Origin: Pseudomonadota bacterium
GTDB lineage: Bacteria > CALINM01
Assembly (NCBI GenBank): GCA_026415985.1
Contig: JAOAGA010000047.1
Location: forward strand, 1-13,696
Direction: 5' to 3'
DNA length: 13,696 nucleotides
This document shows, piece after piece, positions 5,992-13,064 of this stretch. The notes under the pieces were generated by a model. It did no database searches. It had not been told where the DNA came from and saw nothing but the letters and a program-made list of their open reading frames with translations. Every line of letters begins with the position of its first letter. Position 1 is the stretch's first letter. The translations under genes and the position numbers were made by a program.

Positions 5992-7941
5992 TTATAATCT
6001 AATATTGAAAACTTCGAGAAAAATATGTAATAAATAACCTATAAATATTGAAAAGGTTAATACAAACCCGGCGATTTTAAGACCTGTTTTTAGCCCCCTT
6101 TCTTTAATTGTCATAATAAACTGTGCTATACAGGGAAGGAAAAGAGTTAGCATAACCGCCATAATAAGTAGCTCGTTATTATTAAAAAGTCCTTCTTTAT
6201 GGAGATCATAAAGTCCTGCGGCACCGTAATCTCTCCTGAAAAATCCAAATAGAAAGATCTTTGCAGAAGCATGTGGAAGTCCTATAAATTTTAAAGGATA
6301 GGCAATAACTTCAATTAATAAATCAAAAATTTTCGTTATTCTCCCAAGCCATATAAAAAGGCTTGCGTAAATAAACAAAGGCATTACCTCTTTGAAATAC
6401 CAGATAAGTCTTGTGTATGTCTTCATAAAAATATTACTCAGTTTAGGAATTCTCACCGGTGGTATCTCAACAAAAAATATATTTTTCTCACCCTTAATGA
6501 TTTTTCCGGAGAGATATCCAACCAATATAAAAATGGCAATTAAAATAAAAATCCAGCTAAAGAGCAGGGCTTTGCTATGACTAAGTACCGCAAGCATCAC
6601 TCCCAACTGCGCAGAGCAGGGGATAGCTAAAGAAAGAAGGATAGTTGCTATTATCCTTTCTTTTTTTGTATTAAGAGTTCTTGTGACCATAGTTGCCATA
6701 GTGTCGCATCCAAGTCCAAGAACAAGAGGTATCACCGCTTTACCGGTAAGCCCTATTTTTTTAAAAAATCTATCCATTAGCAGTGCCAGTCTTGGCAGAT
6801 AACCACTGTCTTCCAGTATTGAGAAAAAAAGGAAAAATGTTGTTACTATTGGGAAAATAATTGCTATGGCGTATTTTATTCCAAGAGTTATTACACCGTA
6901 ATCTCTGATCAGGAGTTCTTTTATTAGGTCACTTGAAATGCTCTTTTCGATAAAATTTACAACGTAAGGAAGTAATATATTTTCAAATATTTCTGTCTCT
7001 ATGTAATCTACAAGAGTTCCTGCACCGAACTCACCTACAAACTTATATAATCCGTAATAAAGAACCAAAAGCAAGATAGGATAGCCAAAGACAGGATGAA
7101 TTGTTATGCCACTGATAAATCTGACTATTCTGTTTTCCTCGGTTATTTTTTTTTCTTGGGTGACTTTTTGGGCTATTTCTTCACAAATAAGTTGTCTTTT
7201 TTGTGCAAGGATATAGTCAATTGAAGTTTTGAAGATACTTGAGAGGTTCCTTCTGATTTGTTCTATTTCTTCGATAACGTCTTGCCCTTCCTGTTCTAAA
7301 ACCTTCTTATATACGTCATTATCACTTTGAATCAATAGTAGCGAAATAGTACTTTTAGATATAGGATAGTTATTTTTTAGCATAGCAGATATTTTATTTA
7401 TAGAATCTAAAATTTCAGTGTCATAGGGAGAAGAAAATTTATTGCCTGTTTTATAGTTTAGAATAGTTTCGAGGATTTGTTTGATACCGATTTTTTTTAT
7501 TGAGACTGCTGGAATTACCGGTACCCCGAGAATTTCTGATAAGATGTTTACATTAATATTAAGACCCTTTCTTTCTGCCTCATCCATCATATTTAAAACA
7601 ACTATTATATTAAGCCCCGTTTCTATTAATTGAATCGTTAATGGTAACATTCTCGCTATATTTTTAGCGTCTATAACATTTATTATAAAATCGGCTCCCC
7701 CATTAAAAATAAGATTTCTGGCAACCCGTTCTTCTTCCGATATGGGAAGCATTGAATACATACCGGGGGTATCAATAATATTAATCTCTTTGTTTTTGTA
7801 AACAATAGATCCTTCTGTTATCTCAACGGTAGTACCGGGATAGTTGGAAACAGTAACATATTTTCCTGTTAAAGCATTAAAAAGGGCGCTTTTCCCAACA
7901 TTAGGGTTTCCAACCAGCAGTACTTTAATTTTATCTTTCAT
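5992..7941 (-). CDS. feoB: Ferrous iron transporter FeoB
   Basis: Fe(II) uptake across the cytoplasmic membrane. The 649-residue protein begins with a G domain: G1 GNPNVGKSALFN (11-22), G2 PGTT (35-38), G3 DTPGMY (57-62), G4 NMMD (117-120), and a likely G5 around SIKKIG (147-152). A helical regulatory domain follows to about 270, then the membrane domain with two gate regions. Cysteines of the transport path are seen in GLGCDTMATMVTRTL (C412), IPCSAQLG (C442) and FLPCIAQ (C604). The GLGCDTMAT form differs from the GFGCNVPA of E. coli FeoB and is typical of the variant in many anaerobes. A Fur box overlaps its promoter. Downstream genes in the operon supply the FeoA domain and a Cys-rich partner. 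The 93-base gap after it holds three imperfect tandem hexamers. Confidence 0.95.
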   Translation of the reverse strand: MKDKIKVLLVGNPNVGKSALFNALTGKYVTVSNYPGTTVEITEGSIVYKNKEINIIDTPGMYSMLPISEEERVARNLIFNGGADFIINVIDAKNIARMLPLTIQLIETGLNIIVVLNMMDEAERKGLNINVNILSEILGVPVIPAVSIKKIGIKQILETILNYKTGNKFSSPYDTEILDSINKISAMLKNNYPISKSTISLLLIQSDNDVYKKVLEQEGQDVIEEIEQIRRNLSSIFKTSIDYILAQKRQLICEEIAQKVTQEKKITEENRIVRFISGITIHPVFGYPILLLVLYYGLYKFVGEFGAGTLVDYIETEIFENILLPYVVNFIEKSISSDLIKELLIRDYGVITLGIKYAIAIIFPIVTTFFLFFSILEDSGYLPRLALLMDRFFKKIGLTGKAVIPLVLGLGCDTMATMVTRTLNTKKERIIATILLSLAIPCSAQLGVMLAVLSHSKALLFSWIFILIAIFILVGYLSGKIIKGEKNIFFVEIPPVRIPKLSNIFMKTYTRLIWYFKEVMPLFIYASLFIWLGRITKIFDLLIEVIAYPLKFIGLPHASAKIFLFGFFRRDYGAAGLYDLHKEGLFNNNELLIMAVMLTLFLPCIAQFIMTIKERGLKTGLKIAGFVLTFSIFIGYLLHIFLEVFNIRL

Positions 7942-7960
7942 ATAAACTCTCTTGCTTATT

Positions 7961-7979
7961 GATAATGATTATCATTATA
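7961..7979 (-). promoter_or_regulatory. Fur box overlapping the feoB -10
   Basis: The minus strand reads TATAATGATAATCATTATC, which matches the classical 19-base Fur consensus GATAATGATAATCATTATC at 18 positions. In the 7-1-7 model the core TGATAAT-G-ATTATCA (plus strand, 7960-7974) is perfect. Its 5' six bases on the minus strand are also the feoB -10 TATAAT, so Fur-Fe(II) binding would block RNA polymerase directly. The fur gene is not in the window. Regulation of feoB by Fur is well established in other bacteria; here it is inferred from the site. Confidence 0.88.
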
Positions 7980-8001
7980 CACAAATAATATTTTTTGTAA
8001 A
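7974..8001 (-). promoter_or_regulatory. feoB promoter
   Basis: On the minus strand TTTACA (8001-7996, 5/6 to the -35 consensus) is followed after 16 bases by a perfect TATAAT (7979-7974). The start point would be near 7967, giving a leader of about 25 bases with a purine-rich AAGAGAG ribosome binding site before the feoB ATG. It probably drives feoB, the Cys-rich gene, the DtxR-FeoA gene and trmL. Confidence 0.7.
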
Positions 8002-8023
8002 TACTTTTTTTTAACATTATAAA
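7995..8023 (+). promoter_or_regulatory. Candidate aspartase promoter, back to back with the feoB promoter
   Basis: TTGTAA (7995-8000, 4/6) and TATAAA (8018-8023, 5/6) are spaced by 17 bases, predicting a start near 8030 and a leader of about 53 bases. The -35 occupies the same base pairs as the feoB -35 on the other strand, so the two polymerases could compete and the Fur box would lie about 50-70 bases upstream of this start. The hexamers are only moderately good. Confidence 0.38.
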
Positions 8024-8082
8024 AATTCTACGATTTTCAGAAAAGATATAAACTTTGTTAAATTTGAAAAATAAGAAATTAT

Positions 8083-9483
8083 ATGTATAATTCTTATATG
8101 TATGAAAAAAAATATAGAAAAGAAAAAGATTTTTTAGGCTATAAGTTTATACCGGAAGATGCCTATTATGGCATTCATTCAGAAAGAGCCAAAGAGAATT
8201 TTCCTGTTTCTGGTAATAAAAATCATCCTGAGTTAATAAGAGCAATTGTTGAGATAAAAATTTCATCTGCCAGGCTTTTTTCAGATAGGAATTTTTTTGA
8301 TAAAAGATTGTGTAAAGCCATTATAATGGCAGGAGAAGATATTCTTGCAGGTAAGTTATCGGATCACATAGTGGTTGATGTCTTTCAGGCAGGTGCAGGG
8401 ACTTCTCTTCATATGAATATAAATGAGGTAATAGCAAACAGAGCCAATGAGTTACTCGGTGAGAGAAAGGGTTCTTATAAGCCCGTTCATCCGAATGATA
8501 CGGTAAATTATGCCCAATCGACAAATGATGTGATACCAACAGCAATGAGGATAGCGGTAGTTAGGCTCTCCAATGAACTTATCTCTCAAATAAAATCTCT
8601 TAGTGTTTCCTTTCGTAAAAAGGCAAAAGAGTTTGAAAATATTTTAAAGTCTGGGAGGACTCATCTTTCCGATGCAACTCCCATTAGTTTAGGTGAGGAG
8701 TTTTTAGCCTACGGGATTGCTTTAGAGAAGGATTTAGAAGAGATTAAAAGAGCACAAAAAAACTTATATTATATAGGCCTATCCGGAACTGCTACTGGCT
8801 CAGGTATAAATGCACCGGATTTTTATAGGAAAAATATTGTTAAATACCTTGCAAAGGAAACAAAATTACCATTAAAAAGGGCTGAAAGTTTATATGAGTC
8901 TATGCAAAATCAGACAGATTTTTCCCACTTAATGGGTGCAATAAAGGGGTTTTGTTTAAATCTCATCAGGATTTCTAATGATTTAAGGCTGATGAGTTCC
9001 GGGCCTAATACCGGGTTAAATGAGATAAGGCTACCTGAGGTTCAGGCGGGCTCATCCATTATGCCGGGAAAAATTAATCCATCAATACTTGAGATGCTTA
9101 CAATGGTTTGCTTTTACGTTTTAGGGATGGAAAATACTGTTTCCTTGGCTGTTCAGGCAGGACAGTTTGAACTAAACGTTTTTCTTCCCATTATTGCCCA
9201 TGGAACATTGACTTCTCTGGAATATTTAACAAATGCCATCAGAGTAACAAAAGAAAAATGTATTGATGGTATCATTCCCAACAGAGAAGTTATGAAAGAG
9301 TATGCAATTAAAAGCCTTGCAATAGCAACAGTTTTTAGCCCCAAAATAGGTTATGAAAAAACTGCCGAGATTGTAAAAGAGGCAAGAAAGACAGGAAAAA
9401 ATATTATCGATATAATTAAAGAAAAAGGATTGATGTCTGAAATGGAGTTAATTGAATTAATTGAAAGATCGGCCAGAACTTAG
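8083..9483 (+). CDS. aspA: Aspartate ammonia-lyase (aspartase)
   Basis: Reversible deamination of L-aspartate to fumarate and ammonia, feeding fumarate to respiration or the TCA cycle; soluble homotetramer. The 466-residue length is typical. Superfamily motifs are YYGIHSERAKENFP (28-41), AGAGTS followed by MNINEVIANRA (103-121), HPNDTVNYAQSTNDVIPTA (136-154), SGRTHLSDATPISLGEEF (190-207, His194), and the flexible SS loop GSSIMPGKINP (323-333, with Ser324, Lys330 and Asn332 aligning with the AspB active site). The GAGTS form favours aspartase over fumarase C, which has GSGTQ. An unusual His110 stands where most members have Asn (TSxNMN). The first ATG is used; Met6 is a less likely start and neither has a strong ribosome binding site. 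The stop overlaps the convergent gene by 4 bases. Confidence 0.9.
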   Translation: MYNSYMYEKKYRKEKDFLGYKFIPEDAYYGIHSERAKENFPVSGNKNHPELIRAIVEIKISSARLFSDRNFFDKRLCKAIIMAGEDILAGKLSDHIVVDVFQAGAGTSLHMNINEVIANRANELLGERKGSYKPVHPNDTVNYAQSTNDVIPTAMRIAVVRLSNELISQIKSLSVSFRKKAKEFENILKSGRTHLSDATPISLGEEFLAYGIALEKDLEEIKRAQKNLYYIGLSGTATGSGINAPDFYRKNIVKYLAKETKLPLKRAESLYESMQNQTDFSHLMGAIKGFCLNLIRISNDLRLMSSGPNTGLNEIRLPEVQAGSSIMPGKINPSILEMLTMVCFYVLGMENTVSLAVQAGQFELNVFLPIIAHGTLTSLEYLTNAIRVTKEKCIDGIIPNREVMKEYAIKSLAIATVFSPKIGYEKTAEIVKEARKTGKNIIDIIKEKGLMSEMELIELIERSART

Positions 9484-9779
9484 ATAAAAAACAGGGGGTC
9501 CGTAATAAACTGCTTCTTGCAGATGGGGCATTTGCTGGGTTTTTTCAGTCTTTCTCTTTTTTTGAAGATAAATCCACAGGTTTTGCACCTTGAGGGTTCA
9601 ATATTTAATTTTTCTGATTTTTCAACAGATTCTAAATGATAATAGATCTCCTTCTCTGATATCCCTAATATTTTAGACAAGTCCTTGGCTGAGTGTTTGC
9701 CCGTTTTCAAGATCTTAATAATTTCCTGTCTTAAGGTTATGAATCTTTCATTTATTACATCTTGTTTATTACTGTACAT
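9480..9779 (-). CDS. Small helix-turn-helix protein with C-terminal zinc ribbon
   Basis: Probable transcriptional regulator of 99 residues. Residues about 13-58 form an ArsR-like winged helix: RQEIIKILKTGKHSAKDLSK, then LGISEKEIYYHLESVEKS, where the recognition helix follows SEKE. Residues 62-99 hold a zinc ribbon with Cys65-x-x-Cys68 and Cys84-x-x-Cys87 (CKTCGFIF, CPICKKQF). This resembles the COG3357-type 'HTH plus zinc ribbon' predicted regulators common in anaerobes and archaea. The target and signal are unknown. It is 86 bases downstream of rmuC on the same strand, with a poor ribosome binding site (AGGAAA is too distant), and it overlaps aspA by 4 bases at the 3' end. Confidence 0.78.
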   Translation of the reverse strand: MYSNKQDVINERFITLRQEIIKILKTGKHSAKDLSKILGISEKEIYYHLESVEKSEKLNIEPSRCKTCGFIFKKRERLKKPSKCPICKKQFITDPLFFI

Positions 9780-9865
9780 AAAATCAGATATATTTTTCCT
9801 GTATTTTTGGACTTTTATTAAAAAAACGTTTTTTACTCAAATCAAACTAAAACTTTATTTTTATC

Positions 9866-11224
9866 TTATTCTTCCTGATTTTCGAAAAGGATGCTTTTTG
9901 CTTTGTCGTAGGAAATTTCTTCAACCCTTTTTAATTTTGCCTGTATGGCTTTAGTTCTTGTCCCAACGAGCTTTTCTATGTCTTCACTTGCCTTATCAAT
10001 CTTCTCCTTCGCCTTTTCAAGAACTTCGCCAAACTTGTTAAACTCTGTTTTCACCGCCCCTAATATCTCCCATACCTCGCTTGCCCTTTTTTCTATAGCA
10101 AGGGTTTTGAACCCCATCTGAAGGCTGTTTAAAAAGGCAGAAAGGGTGGTAGGACCTGAAATAATTATTTTGTATTCTGACTGCAATATCTCTATTAGAC
10201 TTGTTCTTTTAACTACCTCTGCATATAATCCCTCTGTTGGAAGAAACATTATAGCAAAATCAGTTGTATAAGGTGGATCTATATATTTATCCCTGATATC
10301 TTTTGCAAACCCCTTAATTGAATTTTCCAAATCTTTAATAGCCTTTTCTGTTTTTTGGTTATCGCCAGCATCATAGGATTCTATTAGTTTGTGGTAAATA
10401 TCCATAGGAAATTTAGAGTCAATAGGTAAGTACACAACAGGGTTTTCATCACCTTTACCTGGTAGTTTAATGGCAAACTCAACCTTTTCGCTGGAGTTTT
10501 TCTTTGTTTTTACTTCCCTTTCATATTGGTCAGGGGTTAATATCTGTTCGAGAATGTTGCCCAGCTGAATCTCACCTAATATGCCTCTTGTTTTGACATT
10601 TGATAATACCTTTTTTAAATCTCCTACGCTTACCGCCAAGTTTTGCATTTCTCCGAGGCCCTTATAAACCATTTCTAATCTTTCCGAGACAATTTTAAAT
10701 GACTCTGAAAGTCTTTTTTCGAGTGTCGTTTGAAGTTTTTCATCAACGACATTTCTCATCTCGTCCAGCTTTTTTGCATTTTCATCTCTCAAGCTTTTTA
10801 ACTGATTTTCTAAGGTGTTTTGAATCTTTTCGAGGTTTTTTCCAAGCTCTTCTCTGCTTTCTCTTGAAGAGTTCACAAACTGACTATTAAAATCTTTTAG
10901 CTGGGTTAAGAATACCTGTGTAAGTTCGTTTAATCTGCTTGAGAAGGTGTCGAGCTGGTTTTTTTGCAGTTGGGCTATACTTGTCATATTAGTAGCTAAA
11001 TTGTTTGAGAAGCTACTTAACGTTTTGGTTTGCTCTTCTCTGTTTTTGGAAAACTCATCTCTTAGGGAGGCCTCTATTTTATCAATGTTTTTGTCTAAGT
11101 TTTGCAGAAAGATTTTCAACTCCGTCAAAAGATTGGTAACTTCTCTGTCTGATTGTTTTCTGAAGATCAGAGCAGAGTTTATGATAAGAATCAGTAATAC
11201 CAATCCTAAAAGTATCTCAACCAT
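9866..11224 (-). CDS. rmuC: DNA recombination protein RmuC
   Basis: RmuC family protein of 452 residues, linked in E. coli to limiting recombination at inverted repeats; a PD-(D/E)XK-type nuclease fold is assigned to the family. It has one N-terminal membrane anchor (about 2-21), a long coiled coil (about 30-190, heptad-rich with many Lys/Glu/Leu), and the RmuC domain (about 205-430). Visible motifs are GILGEIQLGNILEQIL, the catalytic-type segment VYLPIDSKFPMD, and FLPTEGLYAEV, followed by IIISGPTTLSAFLNSLQMG, all hallmark sequences. The ribosome binding site AAGGAG is 9 bases before the ATG. It starts 22 bases after yajQ, so the two are probably co-transcribed. Confidence 0.94.
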   Translation of the reverse strand: MVEILLGLVLLILIINSALIFRKQSDREVTNLLTELKIFLQNLDKNIDKIEASLRDEFSKNREEQTKTLSSFSNNLATNMTSIAQLQKNQLDTFSSRLNELTQVFLTQLKDFNSQFVNSSRESREELGKNLEKIQNTLENQLKSLRDENAKKLDEMRNVVDEKLQTTLEKRLSESFKIVSERLEMVYKGLGEMQNLAVSVGDLKKVLSNVKTRGILGEIQLGNILEQILTPDQYEREVKTKKNSSEKVEFAIKLPGKGDENPVVYLPIDSKFPMDIYHKLIESYDAGDNQKTEKAIKDLENSIKGFAKDIRDKYIDPPYTTDFAIMFLPTEGLYAEVVKRTSLIEILQSEYKIIISGPTTLSAFLNSLQMGFKTLAIEKRASEVWEILGAVKTEFNKFGEVLEKAKEKIDKASEDIEKLVGTRTKAIQAKLKRVEEISYDKAKSILFENQEE

Positions 11225-11246
11225 ACTGATTAACTCCTTAGGGAAT

Positions 11247-11735
11247 TTAATCCCTGTAATTTACGAACTGGAGCGGTACCTTGAAGTCTATTGATTTAAG
11301 GTGGGCTATAACTGTCTGTAAATCGTCTATTTTTTTTCCTGACACTCTAAGCTCGTCGCCCATAATCTGAGTCTGGACTTTCAGCTTCGTGTCTTTGATG
11401 ATTTTTGAAAGTTCTTTCATCTCATCCTGTGTGAGACCTTGTTTGATCTTAATCTTTTGCCTTAGAGTGTCTCCCGAGGCCTTTTCTACTTTGCCCAGTT
11501 CAAGAGATTTCAGAGAGACGTTTCTTTTGACCATCTTTGCTTTCAGAATCTCAACAACCGCATTAAGTTTAAAGTCATCATCAGCAATAATTTCGATTTC
11601 ATCTTTTCCTGACAGGGTAACGGAAGATTTTGAGCCTCTGAAATCGTAGCGGGTCTCGATCTCCTTTTTGGCTTGATTGACTGCGTTATCAACTTCTTGC
11701 AGATTAACTTTTGATACTATGTCAAAACTTGGCAT
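11247..11735 (-). CDS. yajQ: YajQ-family (DUF520) nucleotide/cyclic-di-GMP-binding protein
   Basis: Cytosolic protein of 162 residues, the standard length. The N-terminus PSFDIVSKVNLQEVDNAVNQ followed by YDFRGSKSSV is diagnostic for the family, as are KAKMVKRNVSLKSLE, IKIKQGLTQDEMKEL and the C-terminal DDLQTVIAHLKSID plus VPLQFVNYRD. Members bind nucleotides or RNA; a Xanthomonas homologue (XC_3703) binds cyclic di-GMP, but whether that holds here is unknown. No Shine-Dalgarno sequence precedes the ATG; a candidate promoter places the start of transcription at or next to the ATG. It is the first gene of the yajQ-rmuC pair. Confidence 0.95.
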   Translation of the reverse strand: MPSFDIVSKVNLQEVDNAVNQAKKEIETRYDFRGSKSSVTLSGKDEIEIIADDDFKLNAVVEILKAKMVKRNVSLKSLELGKVEKASGDTLRQKIKIKQGLTQDEMKELSKIIKDTKLKVQTQIMGDELRVSGKKIDDLQTVIAHLKSIDFKVPLQFVNYRD

Positions 11736-11967
11736 ATATTTTTATATACCAAAATATTTTGAAAAATACAATTAATAAATATTGTGTTGATTAGTGAATA
11801 CAGGTCAGTTTCCGCTGATAAAATCCATAAGATAAATTTTTTTTGAAAATTATTAAGCAAAAATTATCGATATTGTCTATGGTTTTGACTTTTTGAATAG
11901 ATATAATCAATTTGACTTTAGATTCAATATTTGATGAAAATTATTAAAAAAAATTTCTGGAGGAGTC
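11736..11967. other. Divergent intergenic region between yajQ and the rhodanese gene
   Basis: This 232-base AT-rich stretch has no reading frame with coding character. It holds the candidate yajQ promoter on the left. On the right are two copies of TTTGACTTT (11884-11892 and 11911-11919) flanking a TATAAT at 11902-11907, but no properly spaced -35/-10 pair for the plus-strand operon could be assigned. No RNA gene or riboswitch fold is recognised. Confidence 0.5.
11743..11771 (-). promoter_or_regulatory. Candidate near-leaderless yajQ promoter containing a palindrome
   Basis: On the minus strand TTGTAT (11771-11766, 4/6) and TATATA (11748-11743, 4/6) are 17 bases apart. The start would fall at about 11736, adjacent to the yajQ ATG, which fits the missing ribosome binding site. 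The spacer contains the perfect 12-base palindrome CAAAATATTTTG (11750-11761). In such AT-rich DNA both elements could be chance. Confidence 0.35.
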
Positions 11968-12384
11968 GTGAAAAAAATACTTATCTTGTTCTTTTGTCTA
12001 TTTGTTTTTAAATCCTTTGGTTTTGCCGAGAGTTATAATTTTATCAAACCAGAAGAGCTAAAAAGATTAATCGAGTCAGGGAAAAGGATTCACCTTATTG
12101 ATGTTCAGAAGGAGGGTGATTTTGTAAAAAAACATATAAAAGGTTCTGTTCAGACTGATGCCTATCCCGTAAAAAGTGATGAAGATAAAAGAAAGCTTGA
12201 TTATGTAGCTGAAAAGATTAAGAATGATAACTTAGATGTTGTGATTGTATGTCCGAGAGGAGGTGGTGCTGCGAAAAATACATACAGTTATCTGAAAGAG
12301 AAGGGGATAGCTGAAAAAAGATTATATATCCTTGAGGGTGGTATTCAAGGTTTTTCCTATGAAGAGGTCTGTGTAAAAAAATAG
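11968..12384 (+). CDS. Exported rhodanese-like domain protein
   Basis: Single-domain rhodanese-like protein of 138 residues with an N-terminal signal peptide (KK, then a hydrophobic core to about 18, probable cleavage after FGFA at 20), so probably periplasmic. The domain shows IHLIDVQKEGDFVKKHIKGS (41-60) and the active-site loop CPRGGGA with Cys95, the predicted sulfur (or selenium) carrying residue, then RLYILEGGIQGF. The loop lacks the canonical CRxGxR, so its acceptor may be unusual. The start is GTG at 11968 with a near-perfect GGAGGAG ribosome binding site; no ATG fits better. Its TAG stop abuts the ATG of the glycosyltransferase, so it is the first gene of an apparent arsenosugar-type operon. 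Its exact role there is unknown. Confidence 0.85.
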   Translation: MKKILILFFCLFVFKSFGFAESYNFIKPEELKRLIESGKRIHLIDVQKEGDFVKKHIKGSVQTDAYPVKSDEDKRKLDYVAEKIKNDNLDVVIVCPRGGGAAKNTYSYLKEKGIAEKRLYILEGGIQGFSYEEVCVKK

Positions 12385-13056
12385 ATGGAACTTTCTGTAG
12401 TAATTCCAACATATAATGAGGCATCATTCATTGAGAAATGTATTGATTCATTAAAAAATATAGAGCCACAGGAGATACTGGTAATAGATGGTGGTAGTTT
12501 AGATAATACAGTAGCTATAGCTACCTTAAAAGGTGCAAGAGTTATCGAGAGTGAAAGAGGGCGTGGCAAACAGATAAAAAAAGGGGTTGAAGAAGCAAAG
12601 GGAGATATAATTCTTATCATTCATGCCGATGCATATTTGTCAAATGATATAACGAAAGAAGATTTCAGACTCTATGAAGGCTTTTGTGCCGGTTTTTTCA
12701 GACTTAAGTATGACAGCAATTTGATAACAATCAAGCTCGTCGAGTTTTTTGCTAATTTAAGGTCTATATTACACTCATTGCCATATGGTGATCAGGCAAT
12801 TTTTGTTAAAAAAGAAGCTCTTGAAAGGATAGGGGGTATAAAAGATTATCCGTTTTTAGAAGACATTGATCTTGTTTTAAGGTTAAGAGAAGTTGGTAGA
12901 TTAAAGGCTGTTCCAAAAAGTGTGTTGGTTTCCTCAAGAAAGCTATTGAGAGGAGGTTTTTTATACCCAATCTTTCATAGTTTCAAAAACTTTATTATAG
13001 TAATACTCTTTTTTCTTGGATTTTCTCCTGATAAGCTTATTAAATTTTACAGATAG
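12385..13056 (+). CDS. TIGR04283-type family 2 glycosyltransferase (arsenosugar locus)
   Basis: GT-A fold glycosyltransferase of 223 residues, a usual length. Visible are the N-terminal nucleotide-binding strand LSVVIPTYNEASFIEKCI (3-20), VIDGGSLDNT (33-42), the clade-specific ERGRGKQIKKGVEEAKGD (57-74), the metal-binding HAD (80-82, DxD equivalent), LPYGDQAIFVKKE (132-144) and the acceptor-side FLEDIDLVLRLRE (157-169). RGRGKQ, HAD and YGDQ are the signature of the family first named 'rSAM/selenodomain-associated transferase 2' and now annotated as an arsenosugar biosynthesis glycosyltransferase. The C-terminal segment (about 192-215) is hydrophobic and may contact the membrane. It starts directly after the rhodanese stop without its own ribosome binding site and is 8 bases from the methyltransferase. 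The sugar donor and acceptor are not known from sequence. Confidence 0.88.
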   Translation: MELSVVIPTYNEASFIEKCIDSLKNIEPQEILVIDGGSLDNTVAIATLKGARVIESERGRGKQIKKGVEEAKGDIILIIHADAYLSNDITKEDFRLYEGFCAGFFRLKYDSNLITIKLVEFFANLRSILHSLPYGDQAIFVKKEALERIGGIKDYPFLEDIDLVLRLREVGRLKAVPKSVLVSSRKLLRGGFLYPIFHSFKNFIIVILFFLGFSPDKLIKFYR

Positions 13057-13064
13057 GAGCTTTT

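Noticed and set aside
8083-9483. Fumarase C instead of aspartase
   Set aside because: The GAGTS motif replaces the GSGTQ of fumarase C, and overall motifs fit aspartase better; a minor doubt remains.
9821-9834. Perfect palindrome AAAAAACGTTTTTT between rmuC and the HTH gene as a terminator
   Set aside because: The stem would have only one G-C pair at the turn and too little stability; in AT-rich DNA it is likely chance.
11885-11907. TTGACT with TATAAT as promoter of the rhodanese operon
   Set aside because: The spacing is only 11 bases, far below the 16-18 needed.
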